From the NCBI GenBank assembly GCA_021807675.1, contig JAKBCR010000016.1:1-37964 (forward strand): 37,964 nt of DNA, given 5' to 3'. Of the stretch, positions 1-7,741 are shown piece after piece. Source of the stretch: Pseudomonadota bacterium (GTDB lineage: Bacteria > Pseudomonadota > Gammaproteobacteria > Steroidobacterales > Steroidobacteraceae). Numbering within the stretch: position 1 is the stretch's first letter; every line of letters begins with the position of its first letter. A program made the position numbers and the translations under genes. Below the pieces are notes generated by a model, which was not told the origin of the DNA, did not search any database, and worked only from the letters and a program-made list of their open reading frames with translations.

Positions 1-179
1 CCAGGCTCCGCCACCTGCGGCGGCGGGGCACAGTCCCTGTGCCTGGGCACCGGCTCGTGCCGCTTCATGATTCGGGGTGGACGGGGGTACATGGGAAACT
101 ACTGAGCGCGCCGGCTCCTCGACACCCGGCTCCAGTGAGCCCGGACAAGGCGACGGGAAACGGATAGGCTTGCGGGCCC
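1..179. other. Window edge, no confident gene
   Basis: No gene can be supported here. Frame 1 is open from the window edge to a stop at 103-105. Its start reads TCGGGAQSLCL, which faintly recalls the glycine-rich C-terminal motif of thiolases, but the rest does not follow that family. It could be the tail of a real upstream gene or chance. The bases before 180 contain an in-frame TAG at 165-167, which bounds the start of the next gene. Confidence 0.3.
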
Positions 180-1229
180 GTGGCCGCACAGCGCAACCGG
201 ACCTCCCGCCGATCCAAGAGACCGGCATGGACTCGTCTCTCCGACGAGGGCCTCCTGTCGCTGCGCTTCTGCGATCTCGGTCTGCGACTCCAGGGCTCCC
301 GTATCGAGCGGCGTGTCCGGCGGCTCTACTGCGAGCTCGAGGCCCGAGGCATCCGCTTCCACCCGCACGTCTGGCTGTCGGAAGAGTGGTTCTCCCCGGA
401 CGGAGTCCCGGGCGTCGCGATCCCGTTCTACCTCGCACACCCCCGCCTGGAGCGCCTCGAGCGGCGCATCATGCGAGAGGCGGAGGGCGGTAATTCGCGC
501 TGGTTCATGCGGATCCTGCGCCACGAAGCAGGACACGCGCTCGACAACGCCTATAGGCTCCGTCGCCGCAAACGCTGGCGCGAGATCTTCGGCCCAGCTT
601 CTCTCCAGTATCCGGCCCGCTACAAGGCGCGGCCTGGCAGCCGTCGCTACGTGCATCACCTGGGAGAGTGGTACGCGCAATCTCACCCGACGGAGGACTT
701 CGCAGAGACTTTCGCTGTCTGGCTGACACCGCGCTCCGGCTGGCGAAAGAGCTACGCTGATTGGCCCGCATTCCAGAAATTGAGCGCCGTCGAGGATCTG
801 ATTGCCGATGTGCGCGGGCGGCGCCCGCCCGTGCGCAATCGTATCCGCATAGAGCCTCTCGAGACGAACACCCGCACGCTCGCCCAGCACTATCGCCGAA
901 AGCTCGCCCGTCAGCGCTATTACCGGCGCGGACTCGCCGATGAGTTTCTGCACAGGCTGTTCGCGCCCCGGCCGATGCGTCGCGGCGCCACTCGCGCGGC
1001 AACCCTCTTGCGCGCCAACCGCAAGTCACTCATTGCGTCCGTGTCGCGCGAGCTGGGCCTCGAGCGCTATAGTCTCCAGCAGATCGTCCGCATGCTGATC
1101 GAGCGCAGTGAGACCTTGAAGCTATACGTCCGCGGCAATCGTCGCGATGCCGTCCGCAATGCCAGATGGCTGCTCGAGCGGCTCGCGAGCCTCTACGCGC
1201 AAGGCGAGACCCCCCACCTGCCCCTATGA
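180..1229 (+). CDS. Putative zinc metallopeptidase (zincin, Peptidase_Mx-like)
   Basis: This 349-residue protein carries a classic zincin motif HEAGH at residues 115-119 inside RHEAGHALDNAY. A downstream TEDFAETFAVW segment (171-181) has acidic residues that could supply the third zinc ligand. No signal peptide or membrane segment is visible, so it is probably cytoplasmic. The C-terminal third is rich in Arg and Leu and looks helical. The GTG at 180 is the only reasonable start, because an in-frame TAG lies at 165-167. The stop overlaps the start of the ATP-grasp gene as ATGA (1226-1229), so the two are probably translationally coupled and work together. Zinc-peptidase chemistry is inferred from the motif; the substrate is unknown. 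Confidence 0.8.
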   Translation: MAAQRNRTSRRSKRPAWTRLSDEGLLSLRFCDLGLRLQGSRIERRVRRLYCELEARGIRFHPHVWLSEEWFSPDGVPGVAIPFYLAHPRLERLERRIMREAEGGNSRWFMRILRHEAGHALDNAYRLRRRKRWREIFGPASLQYPARYKARPGSRRYVHHLGEWYAQSHPTEDFAETFAVWLTPRSGWRKSYADWPAFQKLSAVEDLIADVRGRRPPVRNRIRIEPLETNTRTLAQHYRRKLARQRYYRRGLADEFLHRLFAPRPMRRGATRAATLLRANRKSLIASVSRELGLERYSLQQIVRMLIERSETLKLYVRGNRRDAVRNARWLLERLASLYAQGETPHLPL

Positions 1230-2260
1230 GAAAACTGCGCGCGCTCGTCGTAGTGCACGCGAGCCTGGTGCCACCGGAGTCTCTCGAAGGACATAGCGAC
1301 AAGCAGATCGAGGAGTGGCGTACCGAATACGACGTCACGAGCACGCTGCGTGCGAGCGGTCACGACGTCCGCTGTCTTGGCGTGCTCGACAGCCTCACCG
1401 AGATGCGTAGCAGCATCGCTGAGTGGAAGCCAGACATCATCTTCAACCTGCTCGAGGAATTCAACGGCATCGTCACTTACGACCAGCACGTCGTTGCGTT
1501 CCTCGAGCTGCTGCGCCAGCCCTACACCGGCTGCAATCCTCGGGGACTGCTGTTGTCGCGCGACAAGCCTCTGTGCAAACAGCTTCTCGCGTTCCACCGT
1601 ATTCCGACACCGCAGTTCGCCGTTTTCCAGCGCGGCTCGCGCATTCATGTCCCGCGCAAGCTCCGATTTCCGCTCTTCGTGAAGTCGACCGTCGAGGATG
1701 CCTCGCTCGGGATCGCGCAGGCCTCCGTGGTGGAGGATGCTCCGAAGCTCAAGGAGCGGATCGCGTTCGTGCACGAACAGATCGGCTCCGACGCCCTGGT
1801 CGAGGAATACATCGAGGGACGCGAGCTCTACGTCGGAGTAATGGGTAACGATCGGCTCACGCGCCTGCCTGTCTGGGAGATGGTGTTCGGCTCCATGCCC
1901 GACTCCCTGGCAGCCATCGCCACCCGCAAGGTGAAATGGGACAAGCGGTACCAGGCGAAGTACGGCATCACCACCCGCGCCGCCGAGGATCTGCCGGCTG
2001 CCGTGCTCGCGCGCCTCGATAAGCTCTCGCGCCGCATCTATCGGGCGCTCGGGCTATCGGGCTGTGCGCGGATGGATTTCAGAGCGACCGCGGACGGCCA
2101 GGTCTACGCGCTCGAGGCCAATGCCAATCCCAACCTGGAGGCGGCCGAGGACTTCGCCGAATCCGCCCGTGCGGCCGGGATCTGCTATCCGGAGTTGCTC
2201 GAGCGATTGATGTCGCTGGGAATGTCCTATCGGGCGGAGTGGCGGGCCACGTACGGGTAA
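1226..2260 (+). CDS. ATP-grasp ligase, D-Ala-D-Ala ligase-like
   Basis: The 344-residue protein has the ATP-grasp layout: a pre-ATP-grasp domain up to about residue 100, the first nucleotide-binding lysine in PLFVKST (149-155), the adenine-contacting VEEYIEG (192-198), and the metal-binding residues D284 and LEANANPNL (296-304). The last matches the E-x-N-x-N-P pattern of D-Ala-D-Ala ligases. The family joins a carboxylate to an amine through an acyl phosphate. The true peptidoglycan Ddl normally sits in the mur cluster, whereas this gene is coupled to a metallopeptidase, so another peptide or amino-acid substrate is more likely. The ATG at 1226 is chosen over an upstream in-frame start because the protein then begins at the first beta strand (MRKLRALVVV) and gives the ATGA overlap. 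Confidence 0.85.
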   Translation: MRKLRALVVVHASLVPPESLEGHSDKQIEEWRTEYDVTSTLRASGHDVRCLGVLDSLTEMRSSIAEWKPDIIFNLLEEFNGIVTYDQHVVAFLELLRQPYTGCNPRGLLLSRDKPLCKQLLAFHRIPTPQFAVFQRGSRIHVPRKLRFPLFVKSTVEDASLGIAQASVVEDAPKLKERIAFVHEQIGSDALVEEYIEGRELYVGVMGNDRLTRLPVWEMVFGSMPDSLAAIATRKVKWDKRYQAKYGITTRAAEDLPAAVLARLDKLSRRIYRALGLSGCARMDFRATADGQVYALEANANPNLEAAEDFAESARAAGICYPELLERLMSLGMSYRAEWRATYG

Positions 2261-2273
2261 GGGCGGTGCCTGC

Positions 2274-2300
2274 ATCGAGGACACTTACCGTGTCCTCGAT
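2274..2300 (+). terminator. Strong hairpin after the ATP-grasp gene
   Basis: A perfect 11-bp inverted repeat, ATCGAGGACAC / GTGTCCTCGAT, with a 5-base loop lies 13 bases after the ligase stop. No T-run follows, so it may be an mRNA-stabilising or Rho-assisted 3' structure rather than a textbook intrinsic terminator. The rest of 2301-2442 holds no gene that I can see. Confidence 0.5.
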
Positions 2301-2442
2301 CCGCCCGAACGCCCGGGTATGATGGCTCCGTTGGAGGCCGTGCCAGCGGCCGTCCTGGCGGCGAGGCCCCCAGCCCGGCCATCCTGGCCGGTCGCTCGCC
2401 TCCTGAGTCGGCTCGCCCGCCATGGATGGCCAGTGGCACGGC

Positions 2443-3093
2443 CTACCCCACTTCCGACCCCTCGATTCTCCAGGGCTCCGCCTTGGCGGCCGCCAACCAC
2501 GATTGCAGCGCCGCATCCTCCAGCGCCGCCGCCATGTACCACCGTGCGGTTTCCGAGACCTGCGCGCCGTAAGTGTTGAACCGAAGCACCACTGGCGCAT
2601 ACATCGCATCGGCGATGGAGTACTCCCCGAAGAGCCAGGGGCCCGCGGCTCCGAAGCGCCGCCGGCAGTCGTTCCAGATCTCATCGACCCGGTCGATGTC
2701 CGCTTCCAGCCCCGGCGTGATGACGGTGCGGCGATTGCGCGCGCGCGCATTCATCGGCCATTCCGTCCGCAGATTGCCGAAGCCCGAGTGCATCTCAGCG
2801 CAGACCGAGCGCGCGACCGCACGGGCGGCGGACTCCCGCGGCCAGCCGCGCCCCGTGAGCTCCGCCACGTACTCACAGATCGCGAGGGACTCCCACACGC
2901 GCAGATCCCCGTGGAGCAGCACGGGTACGCGCCCGCTCGGGCCGTACTTCTCGATCTCGTCCTTGGTCGCCGGGGTATCGAGCCGAATCACCCTCTCCTG
3001 GAACTCGAGGCCGAGGTGCTTCAGGAGCATCCAAGGCCGAAACGACCAGGAGGAGTAATTCCTGTTGCCGATCACCAGAGTCAGGTCCGACAT
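2443..3093 (-). CDS. Glutathione S-transferase family protein
   Basis: This 216-residue cytosolic protein has an N-terminal thioredoxin-like half beginning MSDLTLVIGNRNYSSWSFRP. The serine-containing NYSSWS segment sits where GSTs place the catalytic hydroxyl. A cis-Pro element follows (GRVPVLLHG), then the ESLAI motif that binds the gamma-glutamyl part of glutathione. The C-terminal half is helical with a GEYSIADAMYAP segment typical of the family. The N-terminus resembles the E. coli YfcF-like branch. The ATG at 3093 lies 20 bases from the divergent HAD gene start, so the two may share a promoter region. Substrate unknown. Confidence 0.85.
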   Translation of the reverse strand: MSDLTLVIGNRNYSSWSFRPWMLLKHLGLEFQERVIRLDTPATKDEIEKYGPSGRVPVLLHGDLRVWESLAICEYVAELTGRGWPRESAARAVARSVCAEMHSGFGNLRTEWPMNARARNRRTVITPGLEADIDRVDEIWNDCRRRFGAAGPWLFGEYSIADAMYAPVVLRFNTYGAQVSETARWYMAAALEDAALQSWLAAAKAEPWRIEGSEVG

Positions 3094-3113
3094 GGGATGG
3101 TAACCTTAAGAGA

Positions 3114-3872
3114 ATGACGGCGGTAACCTTGAGCGTGAGCAGCGCCGCAACCCGGGCGGCAATGCCGGGTGACATCCGTGCAGTCGCCTTCGATCTCGAT
3201 GATACACTGTGGGATGTTGGCCCGGTGATCGTTCGCGCGGAGCGATGCCTGCAGGAATGGCTGGGTGAGCACTGCCCGCGGATCGTCGAGCGCGTCTCGA
3301 TCGAGGAGATGCGCGCCGCGCGCGAGCGGCTCGCCCTCAGCGAGCCGCACAATGCCCACGACTTCACCTATCTCCGCATCACTGCGCTGGCCGCCCAGGC
3401 GCGCGAGTGTGGGTACGGGGAGGAGGTCGCCGAGCGCGCGTTCCAGGTATTCTTCGCTGCGCGGAACGAGCTGCGCCCCTACCCCGATGTTCAGCCCGCG
3501 CTCGAGCGGTTGCGCGCGCGCTATGCGCTCGCATCGCTCAGCAACGGGAATGCGGATCTGGAGCTGATCGGGCTCGCGCCGCTCTTCAGCGTCTCGTTGA
3601 GCGCCCGTCAGATCGGTGCCGCCAAGCCACATCCCCGTTGCTTCGGGCAACTTGCCCGTGATCTGAGTCTCGACCCGCGAAGCATCCTCTATGTCGGCGA
3701 CGATCCCTTCCACGATATCGAAGGGGCGCGCGCCGCGGGCCTGCGCACCGCCTGGATGAATCGCGGCGGCGCGCCTTGGCCGGCCGGCCTGCGGCCGGCC
3801 GACCTCGAGGTCGCCGACTGTCTGCGGCTGGCGGAGCTGTTAGCACTCGACGGCGCCAGCTGCCAAACCTGA
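3114..3872 (+). CDS. HAD-superfamily hydrolase (YigB-like phosphatase)
   Basis: All four haloacid-dehalogenase motifs are present: motif I FDLDDT (nucleophile D27, acid/base D29), motif II SLSNGN (141-146), motif III lysine K171 in AAKPHP, and motif IV GDDPFHDIEGA (195-205). A helical cap lies between motifs I and II, as in subfamily IA. The closest named relatives are YigB-type phosphatases, which act on small phosphorylated metabolites such as the riboflavin intermediate, but the substrate cannot be read from sequence. The start is uncertain: ATG 3114 is given, but ATG 3162 (MPGDIRAVAFDL) would fit the usual short N-terminus better and leave more room for a divergent promoter. Confidence 0.85.
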   Translation: MTAVTLSVSSAATRAAMPGDIRAVAFDLDDTLWDVGPVIVRAERCLQEWLGEHCPRIVERVSIEEMRAARERLALSEPHNAHDFTYLRITALAAQARECGYGEEVAERAFQVFFAARNELRPYPDVQPALERLRARYALASLSNGNADLELIGLAPLFSVSLSARQIGAAKPHPRCFGQLARDLSLDPRSILYVGDDPFHDIEGARAAGLRTAWMNRGGAPWPAGLRPADLEVADCLRLAELLALDGASCQT

Positions 3873-4162
3873 ACGCCGATTAGACACGGCTGCGCCGGCG
3901 CCTTTCCGTGTGGCATCGGCGCACTGGTTCACGGAATTCCCACAGTGCATGAGGTGAACTTCTCGCGCGCGCTGCCGTTCTATTCTATAGGCGCAAAGTC
4001 GGCATCCTGCTGCGTTGCGCGGGCGCGGGAGAACCGGCTCGTTCGATCCCGCGGCCGTTTCCTGGGGCGCCTCGTCTCACGCTGACGGGTCTCAGGGGGG
4101 ACGGCCCTCCGATCGCTGGAATGTTGTGGGTGGTCGGGGGTGCCTCAGGAGGTGTTTATCAG
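3873..4162. other. Intergenic stretch before a two-gene unit
   Basis: No gene is seen. Near 3990-4020 the bases GGCGCAAAG ... GTTGCGC resemble a decayed copy of the palindromic repeat family found elsewhere in the window. A TATTCT element at 3981-3986 could be a -10 box but lacks a good -35. A clear Shine-Dalgarno AGGAGGT at 4147-4153 marks the ATG at 4163. Confidence 0.35.
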
Positions 4163-4792
4163 ATGCATGACACTCACTCATCCTGCCGGGTACAGCCGGT
4201 TGTCAACCTGAAGGAATATTTCAAGGATGCCCTCCACGGCGCACTGGAGAGCCAGCAGCTCGCGGTCGAGGGCCAGACCGAGCACTACGTCGTCAACCTG
4301 TTGACTCTGTTCTCCCGCTCCGAGGCGCTGTTCGAGCGCACGCCGGAGGGGTCGCGTGTGAAGCCGCTGGTCGTCATGCTGTCGGAGGCGCTCGAGGCGC
4401 GCTCCACTGACGATCGCAACCGGAACCTGCAGCGCCTGGGTGACGTCTCGCTCTTCATCGCCGGCTTCTTCGCGCAGAGCTTCGCGCGAAAGCTGATCGA
4501 CATCGACTACCACATCGCCATGGGAGGGCGCGCCTACGGGGTCCTCGCCGACGCGTTGTCCCGGGGGAAGGGCAGGGTGCTCGGCAGCGTATTCGCGGAG
4601 CTGTCGGAGAAATTCCAGCCCATGGTCGATGCGCTCAACGAGCTCGCGGAGACCGCCTATACGCATTCCGACAAGGACATCCTGCGGCTCTACGAGAGCT
4701 GGCTGAAGACCGGCAGCCGCCGCAGCTACGAGATCCTCAGGCGCCTCGGGGTCGATCCCACCGCGGCCGGCGGAACGCAGCTCGCGCACTGA
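4163..4792 (+). CDS. Conserved hypothetical protein (first of a pair)
   Basis: I do not recognise the family. The 209-residue product is soluble, mostly helical and fairly acidic, with no signal peptide or membrane segment. A central region includes RLGDVSLFIAGFFAQSFARK and the C-terminus reads KDILRLYESWLKTGSRRSYE. The ATG at 4163 is chosen because AGGAGGT sits at 4147-4153, nine bases upstream; an in-frame start at 4121 has no such site. The next gene begins four bases after the stop, so the two form a translationally linked unit. Codon use and GC content match the neighbours, so it looks like a real chromosomal gene of unknown role. Confidence 0.75.
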   Translation: MHDTHSSCRVQPVVNLKEYFKDALHGALESQQLAVEGQTEHYVVNLLTLFSRSEALFERTPEGSRVKPLVVMLSEALEARSTDDRNRNLQRLGDVSLFIAGFFAQSFARKLIDIDYHIAMGGRAYGVLADALSRGKGRVLGSVFAELSEKFQPMVDALNELAETAYTHSDKDILRLYESWLKTGSRRSYEILRRLGVDPTAAGGTQLAH

Positions 4793-4796
4793 TCCG

Positions 4797-5453
4797 ATGA
4801 TCCTGACACAGCTGCAGCAGCTGATCGGCGCGATATACGACGTGAGCATCGCTCACGATGTGTATGACTTCCTCGTCACCGATCGCGGACGCTTGCCGCA
4901 GTCCGTCCGCGGCCGCTCCTCGGAGGAGGATCTCATCGTCGCAGAGGCCGCCGCCGGGGGGGAAGCGGGGGTTTCCCTTTACCTCGATCCGGGCGTGTTG
5001 GAGCGGCTGCGGCGCGAGAACCCCATGGTGCGCCTGCACGAAGGCAACGTCGGGGACTATTGGAAAGCGCTCGAAGGCGTGAGTCACTTCCTGTATGTCG
5101 CCTGGAACGCCGGTCACGATCGCCCGGTCTCGATCCTCGAGCTCGAGATGCAGGCCGAAGTCGACAAGTACGTAGCGAGCTATTGGCTGCTGCGGCGCCA
5201 GCTCCCGAACCGGTTTCCGGCCGAGCTGCGGCGAATTCTGTTCGAGCGCACGCGCATCGATCCAGGGTTGGCCGAGGGGCGGGAGGACCTCTACCGTGAA
5301 GCCAGTCGTTACGCGGAGAAGTTCTGCCGCCGGCTCGAGCAGTCGCTGCGCCGCTCGGGTGCCGGCACGGAAGGAGCGGTGCTGACCGAGCTGCGGCGGT
5401 TCTACCGCCTGACCAACGCGCGCAAGGTCGCGCACATCGAGCGCTCCGGCTGA
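4797..5453 (+). CDS. Conserved hypothetical protein (second of a pair)
   Basis: The product is a 218-residue soluble protein with no motif that I can name. The N-terminal half has a compact alpha/beta look (VSIAHDVYDFLVTDRGRLP, then GVSLYLDPGVLERL). The C-terminal half is helical, with MQAEVDKYVASYWLLRRQLP and a final basic FYRLTNARKVAHIERSG. It starts four bases after the preceding stop, so the pair is probably co-translated and may form a complex. No catalytic signature is apparent. The 41 bases to the convergent gene at 5495 hold only a weak inverted repeat. Confidence 0.75.
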   Translation: MILTQLQQLIGAIYDVSIAHDVYDFLVTDRGRLPQSVRGRSSEEDLIVAEAAAGGEAGVSLYLDPGVLERLRRENPMVRLHEGNVGDYWKALEGVSHFLYVAWNAGHDRPVSILELEMQAEVDKYVASYWLLRRQLPNRFPAELRRILFERTRIDPGLAEGREDLYREASRYAEKFCRRLEQSLRRSGAGTEGAVLTELRRFYRLTNARKVAHIERSG

Positions 5454-5494
5454 AACCGGTGCGCCAAGTCGGCCTGGCCGAAATTCCGGCGCTT

Positions 5495-5887
5495 CTACGG
5501 CCGGCCGCGTGGAGGCTGGTCCTCGTCCCCGCCGTTGCGCTTGCGCTCCTCCAGCTCGCGCATCATCTTGATCCACTCGGAGAGCTGGCGCAGGTTCGTG
5601 CGCGTCGTATTGCCGCTCTTGCGTGCGACGCCGGAGGCATTCGCGTACGGATCGTAGGCGCCGCGTTCCGGGTTTGCCTGCCATTCCCCGGGCTCGCGCT
5701 GGATCTCGAGCTTGGGACGCTCCACCAGCTCTGCGGGCACATCGACCCATTCGACATAGGCATTGCCGCGATCATCGTGACGGACGCGGGAGAGGCGGCG
5801 GCGCTCGCCCGGACCGTCGTGGGTACGGCGCTCCATGCCCTCGGATTTTTCTGTGCTGGCGCCCATGGAATCCGCTGCAGTAGTCAT
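5495..5887 (-). CDS. Small conserved hypothetical protein
   Basis: This 130-residue hydrophilic protein is rich in charged residues and probably largely disordered. Two segments look conserved in character: VRHDDRGNAYVEWVDVP near residues 35-51, and a C-terminal helix LRQLSEWIKMMRELEERK that could be a protein-binding helix. No signal peptide or enzyme motif is seen. The start may be the ATG at 5887 or one of two nearby in-frame ATGs (residues 8 and 18). It faces the preceding pair tail to tail. I cannot assign a function. Confidence 0.65.
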   Translation of the reverse strand: MTTAADSMGASTEKSEGMERRTHDGPGERRRLSRVRHDDRGNAYVEWVDVPAELVERPKLEIQREPGEWQANPERGAYDPYANASGVARKSGNTTRTNLRQLSEWIKMMRELEERKRNGGDEDQPPRGRP

Positions 5888-5985
5888 CCGCGACTCGCGG
5901 ACGCATGCACCTTAGCAGTGCGCCTGTCGCCGTTCCGAGACATTCGTCACGGATCAGTCCGCTGCCACGACCGATCCCGCATGGC

Positions 5986-6534
5986 TCAAGCGCCTGCGGC
6001 CGGGCCATCCCCGCATTCACGGGCATAACGTGCCCGAATCAGCCCCATCGCCGTCTTCCCATCGGGGATTTCGCCGCTCTGCGCCCACTCGCAAGCCTGG
6101 GCGAACGGCACCCAATGCACTTCGATGACTTCCGCCTGCTCGTGAGCTGTCGCCGCCGGCTCGATGCCGGTCGCCAGGAAAAGATGCAATACCTCCGTGA
6201 AAATTCCGGGCGAGCTCAGGTAGGAGCCGAGGCTGCGCCACTCCTGTGCACGCACGCCAGCCTCCTCGATGAGCTCGCGTTGCGCGGTGAGAAGCGGTGG
6301 CTCGCCGGGCTCCAGCTTCCCGGCCGGCAATTCCCACAACCAGCCGTCCGCCACATATCTATACTGCCTCAGCAGGCAAACGCGCTCCTGGGCATCGATC
6401 GCCACTGCAGCCGCGCCGCCGGGATGGTGAACGACCTCGAGGGAGGCCAGATGCCCGTTCGGCAGCCGTACGTCGTCGGTGGTGAGCGAAATGATCCGAC
6501 CGCGAAAGTGCGTCGTCTGCTTCTCAGGCTTCAT
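5986..6534 (-). CDS. Nudix hydrolase, ADP-ribose pyrophosphatase-like
   Basis: The 182-residue protein carries a complete Nudix box at residues 72-94: G-x5-E-x7-RELIEEAGV, with the catalytic glutamates in RELIEE. The strand before it (LRQYRY...WLWELPAG) is typical of NudF/ADP-ribose pyrophosphatases, which split ADP-ribose into AMP and ribose 5-phosphate and limit free ADP-ribose. The ATG at 6534 (MKPEKQTTHF) is preferred. The frame stays open upstream, but those 50 residues do not resemble the family and would run close to the divergent gene at 6614. Confidence 0.88.
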   Translation of the reverse strand: MKPEKQTTHFRGRIISLTTDDVRLPNGHLASLEVVHHPGGAAAVAIDAQERVCLLRQYRYVADGWLWELPAGKLEPGEPPLLTAQRELIEEAGVRAQEWRSLGSYLSSPGIFTEVLHLFLATGIEPAATAHEQAEVIEVHWVPFAQACEWAQSGEIPDGKTAMGLIRARYARECGDGPAAGA

Positions 6535-6613
6535 GAGCGGCGAGCCTAGCACGGTTACACTTTGAAACGTTTGCGGGCACTTCGCGTGCGTAGACTCCGA
6601 GCTCGCCGCCGCG

Positions 6614-7729
6614 ATGCCCTGGGTACAGCTGCACGGCCGGACGAGGGGGTTTGATGCCTTGAAAGACTCACCGGAACAGCACACGGCGGTTTTTCTTCAC
6701 GCGGGATGGCGTTGCGCGAGCACCTACGTGTGGAGCCGCTTCCGCCGCAATCCACTCACGACCAGTTTCTACGAGCCTTTCGGCGAAGCATTGGCGCACT
6801 GCTCGCCCAAGCGCATTCAACACGGGACGCCGCAGGGGTGGAATTCGCGCCATCCACCGCTCGGGGCGCCGTACGCCGAGGAGTATCGCCCGCTCCTTCG
6901 GCCCTTCCTCAAGGGGCTCCCGGGCTATCGCAAGGAGCTCGCGTTCGCGAGGTATTTTCCGCGTGGCGCAGATATCGGACTCGAGGTCCGCTACGTGTCC
7001 AGGCTCATCCGGCATGCGCGCAGCCGCGGCACTCATCCGGTCCTCGGGTTCTCCCGCTCCCTCGCCCGGGCTGCCGCGCTGAAGCGGGCGCTCGGCGGAT
7101 ATCATGTGCTCGTGCGCCGCGATCCGGTGCAGCAGTGGCTTTCCTGCCGCAGCTACCGTGGAGAGCTCTCGCTCTCCTACTTCGAGTTGTGTCATTTTCT
7201 CATTCTGGCGCTCGCCCCCGAAGGCACTCCGGCCCACCGGCTGGGCGGCACGCTGGGGCTTCCCCGTCTCCCTCGCCGCCTGCGCAGGCAGCTGCGACTC
7301 CTCGAGGACGCGCTTCGCCCCGTGAACGATGAGCTGTCCTATCGAGCCTTCATCGGCGTCTCCCTCCTGTCCCATGCCATCGCGGAGCCCGTTGCCGACC
7401 TGGTGCTCGATGTCGACCGCCTGAGCGGCCTGCCTCAGTACCGCGAGTCGGTGCATGCGCGCATTCTGGCCGACGTCGGTCTCAGCGTAGACTTCGACGA
7501 CTGTCGGCTGCCAGCTCGCGATCCGACGGCCGTGTCGGTCGACTTCGCGGCAGTCGAGCGGGATGTCAGGCAGCAGCTCCTTTCCTGCGGTGCGGAACTC
7601 TCGCCGCCTCCTGCGGCAGCACGCACGGAAGCAGACTGGAGGCGCGCGTCCAGTGGAGGACGGACGCCTGCGCTGTGTGCCGAGCGCGTGACGCCAATCA
7701 GTGACAGCGGGTCACCCGATTACGTATAG
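6614..7729 (+). CDS. Sulfotransferase-like protein
   Basis: The N-terminal segment FLHAGWRCASTYVWSRF (residues 28-44) lies where sulfotransferases carry the 5'-phosphosulfate loop that binds PAPS. A later HVLVRRDPVQQWLSCR stretch resembles the 3'-phosphate-binding region (R ... S). The 371-residue length also suits the fold. The family moves a sulfuryl group to hydroxyls or amines, but the loop is not canonical, so activity is uncertain and the acceptor unknown. The last 50 residues are poorly conserved in character and possibly disordered. The gene is divergent from the Nudix gene and ends just before a strong promoter for the helicase gene. Confidence 0.6.
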   Translation: MPWVQLHGRTRGFDALKDSPEQHTAVFLHAGWRCASTYVWSRFRRNPLTTSFYEPFGEALAHCSPKRIQHGTPQGWNSRHPPLGAPYAEEYRPLLRPFLKGLPGYRKELAFARYFPRGADIGLEVRYVSRLIRHARSRGTHPVLGFSRSLARAAALKRALGGYHVLVRRDPVQQWLSCRSYRGELSLSYFELCHFLILALAPEGTPAHRLGGTLGLPRLPRRLRRQLRLLEDALRPVNDELSYRAFIGVSLLSHAIAEPVADLVLDVDRLSGLPQYRESVHARILADVGLSVDFDDCRLPARDPTAVSVDFAAVERDVRQQLLSCGAELSPPPAAARTEADWRRASSGGRTPALCAERVTPISDSGSPDYV

Positions 7730-7730
7730 T
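7701..7730 (+). promoter_or_regulatory. Sigma-70-type promoter for the helicase gene
   Basis: GTGACA at 7701-7706 matches five of six -35 consensus bases, and TATAGT at 7725-7730 matches five of six -10 bases, with an 18-base spacer. Transcription would start at about 7737, only a few bases before the ATG at 7742, so the message would be leaderless or nearly so. The promoter lies inside the last codons of the upstream gene. Confidence 0.5.
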
Positions 7731-7741
7731 CCCCGGCCGTC

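Noticed and set aside
1-105. Possible thiolase C-terminus
   Set aside because: Only a short glycine-rich motif resembles the family; the following residues do not, and the fragment is cut by the window edge.
5459-6028. Plus-strand frame of 189 codons
   Set aside because: Antisense to the hypothetical gene at 5495-5887, with no ribosome site and shadow-like composition.
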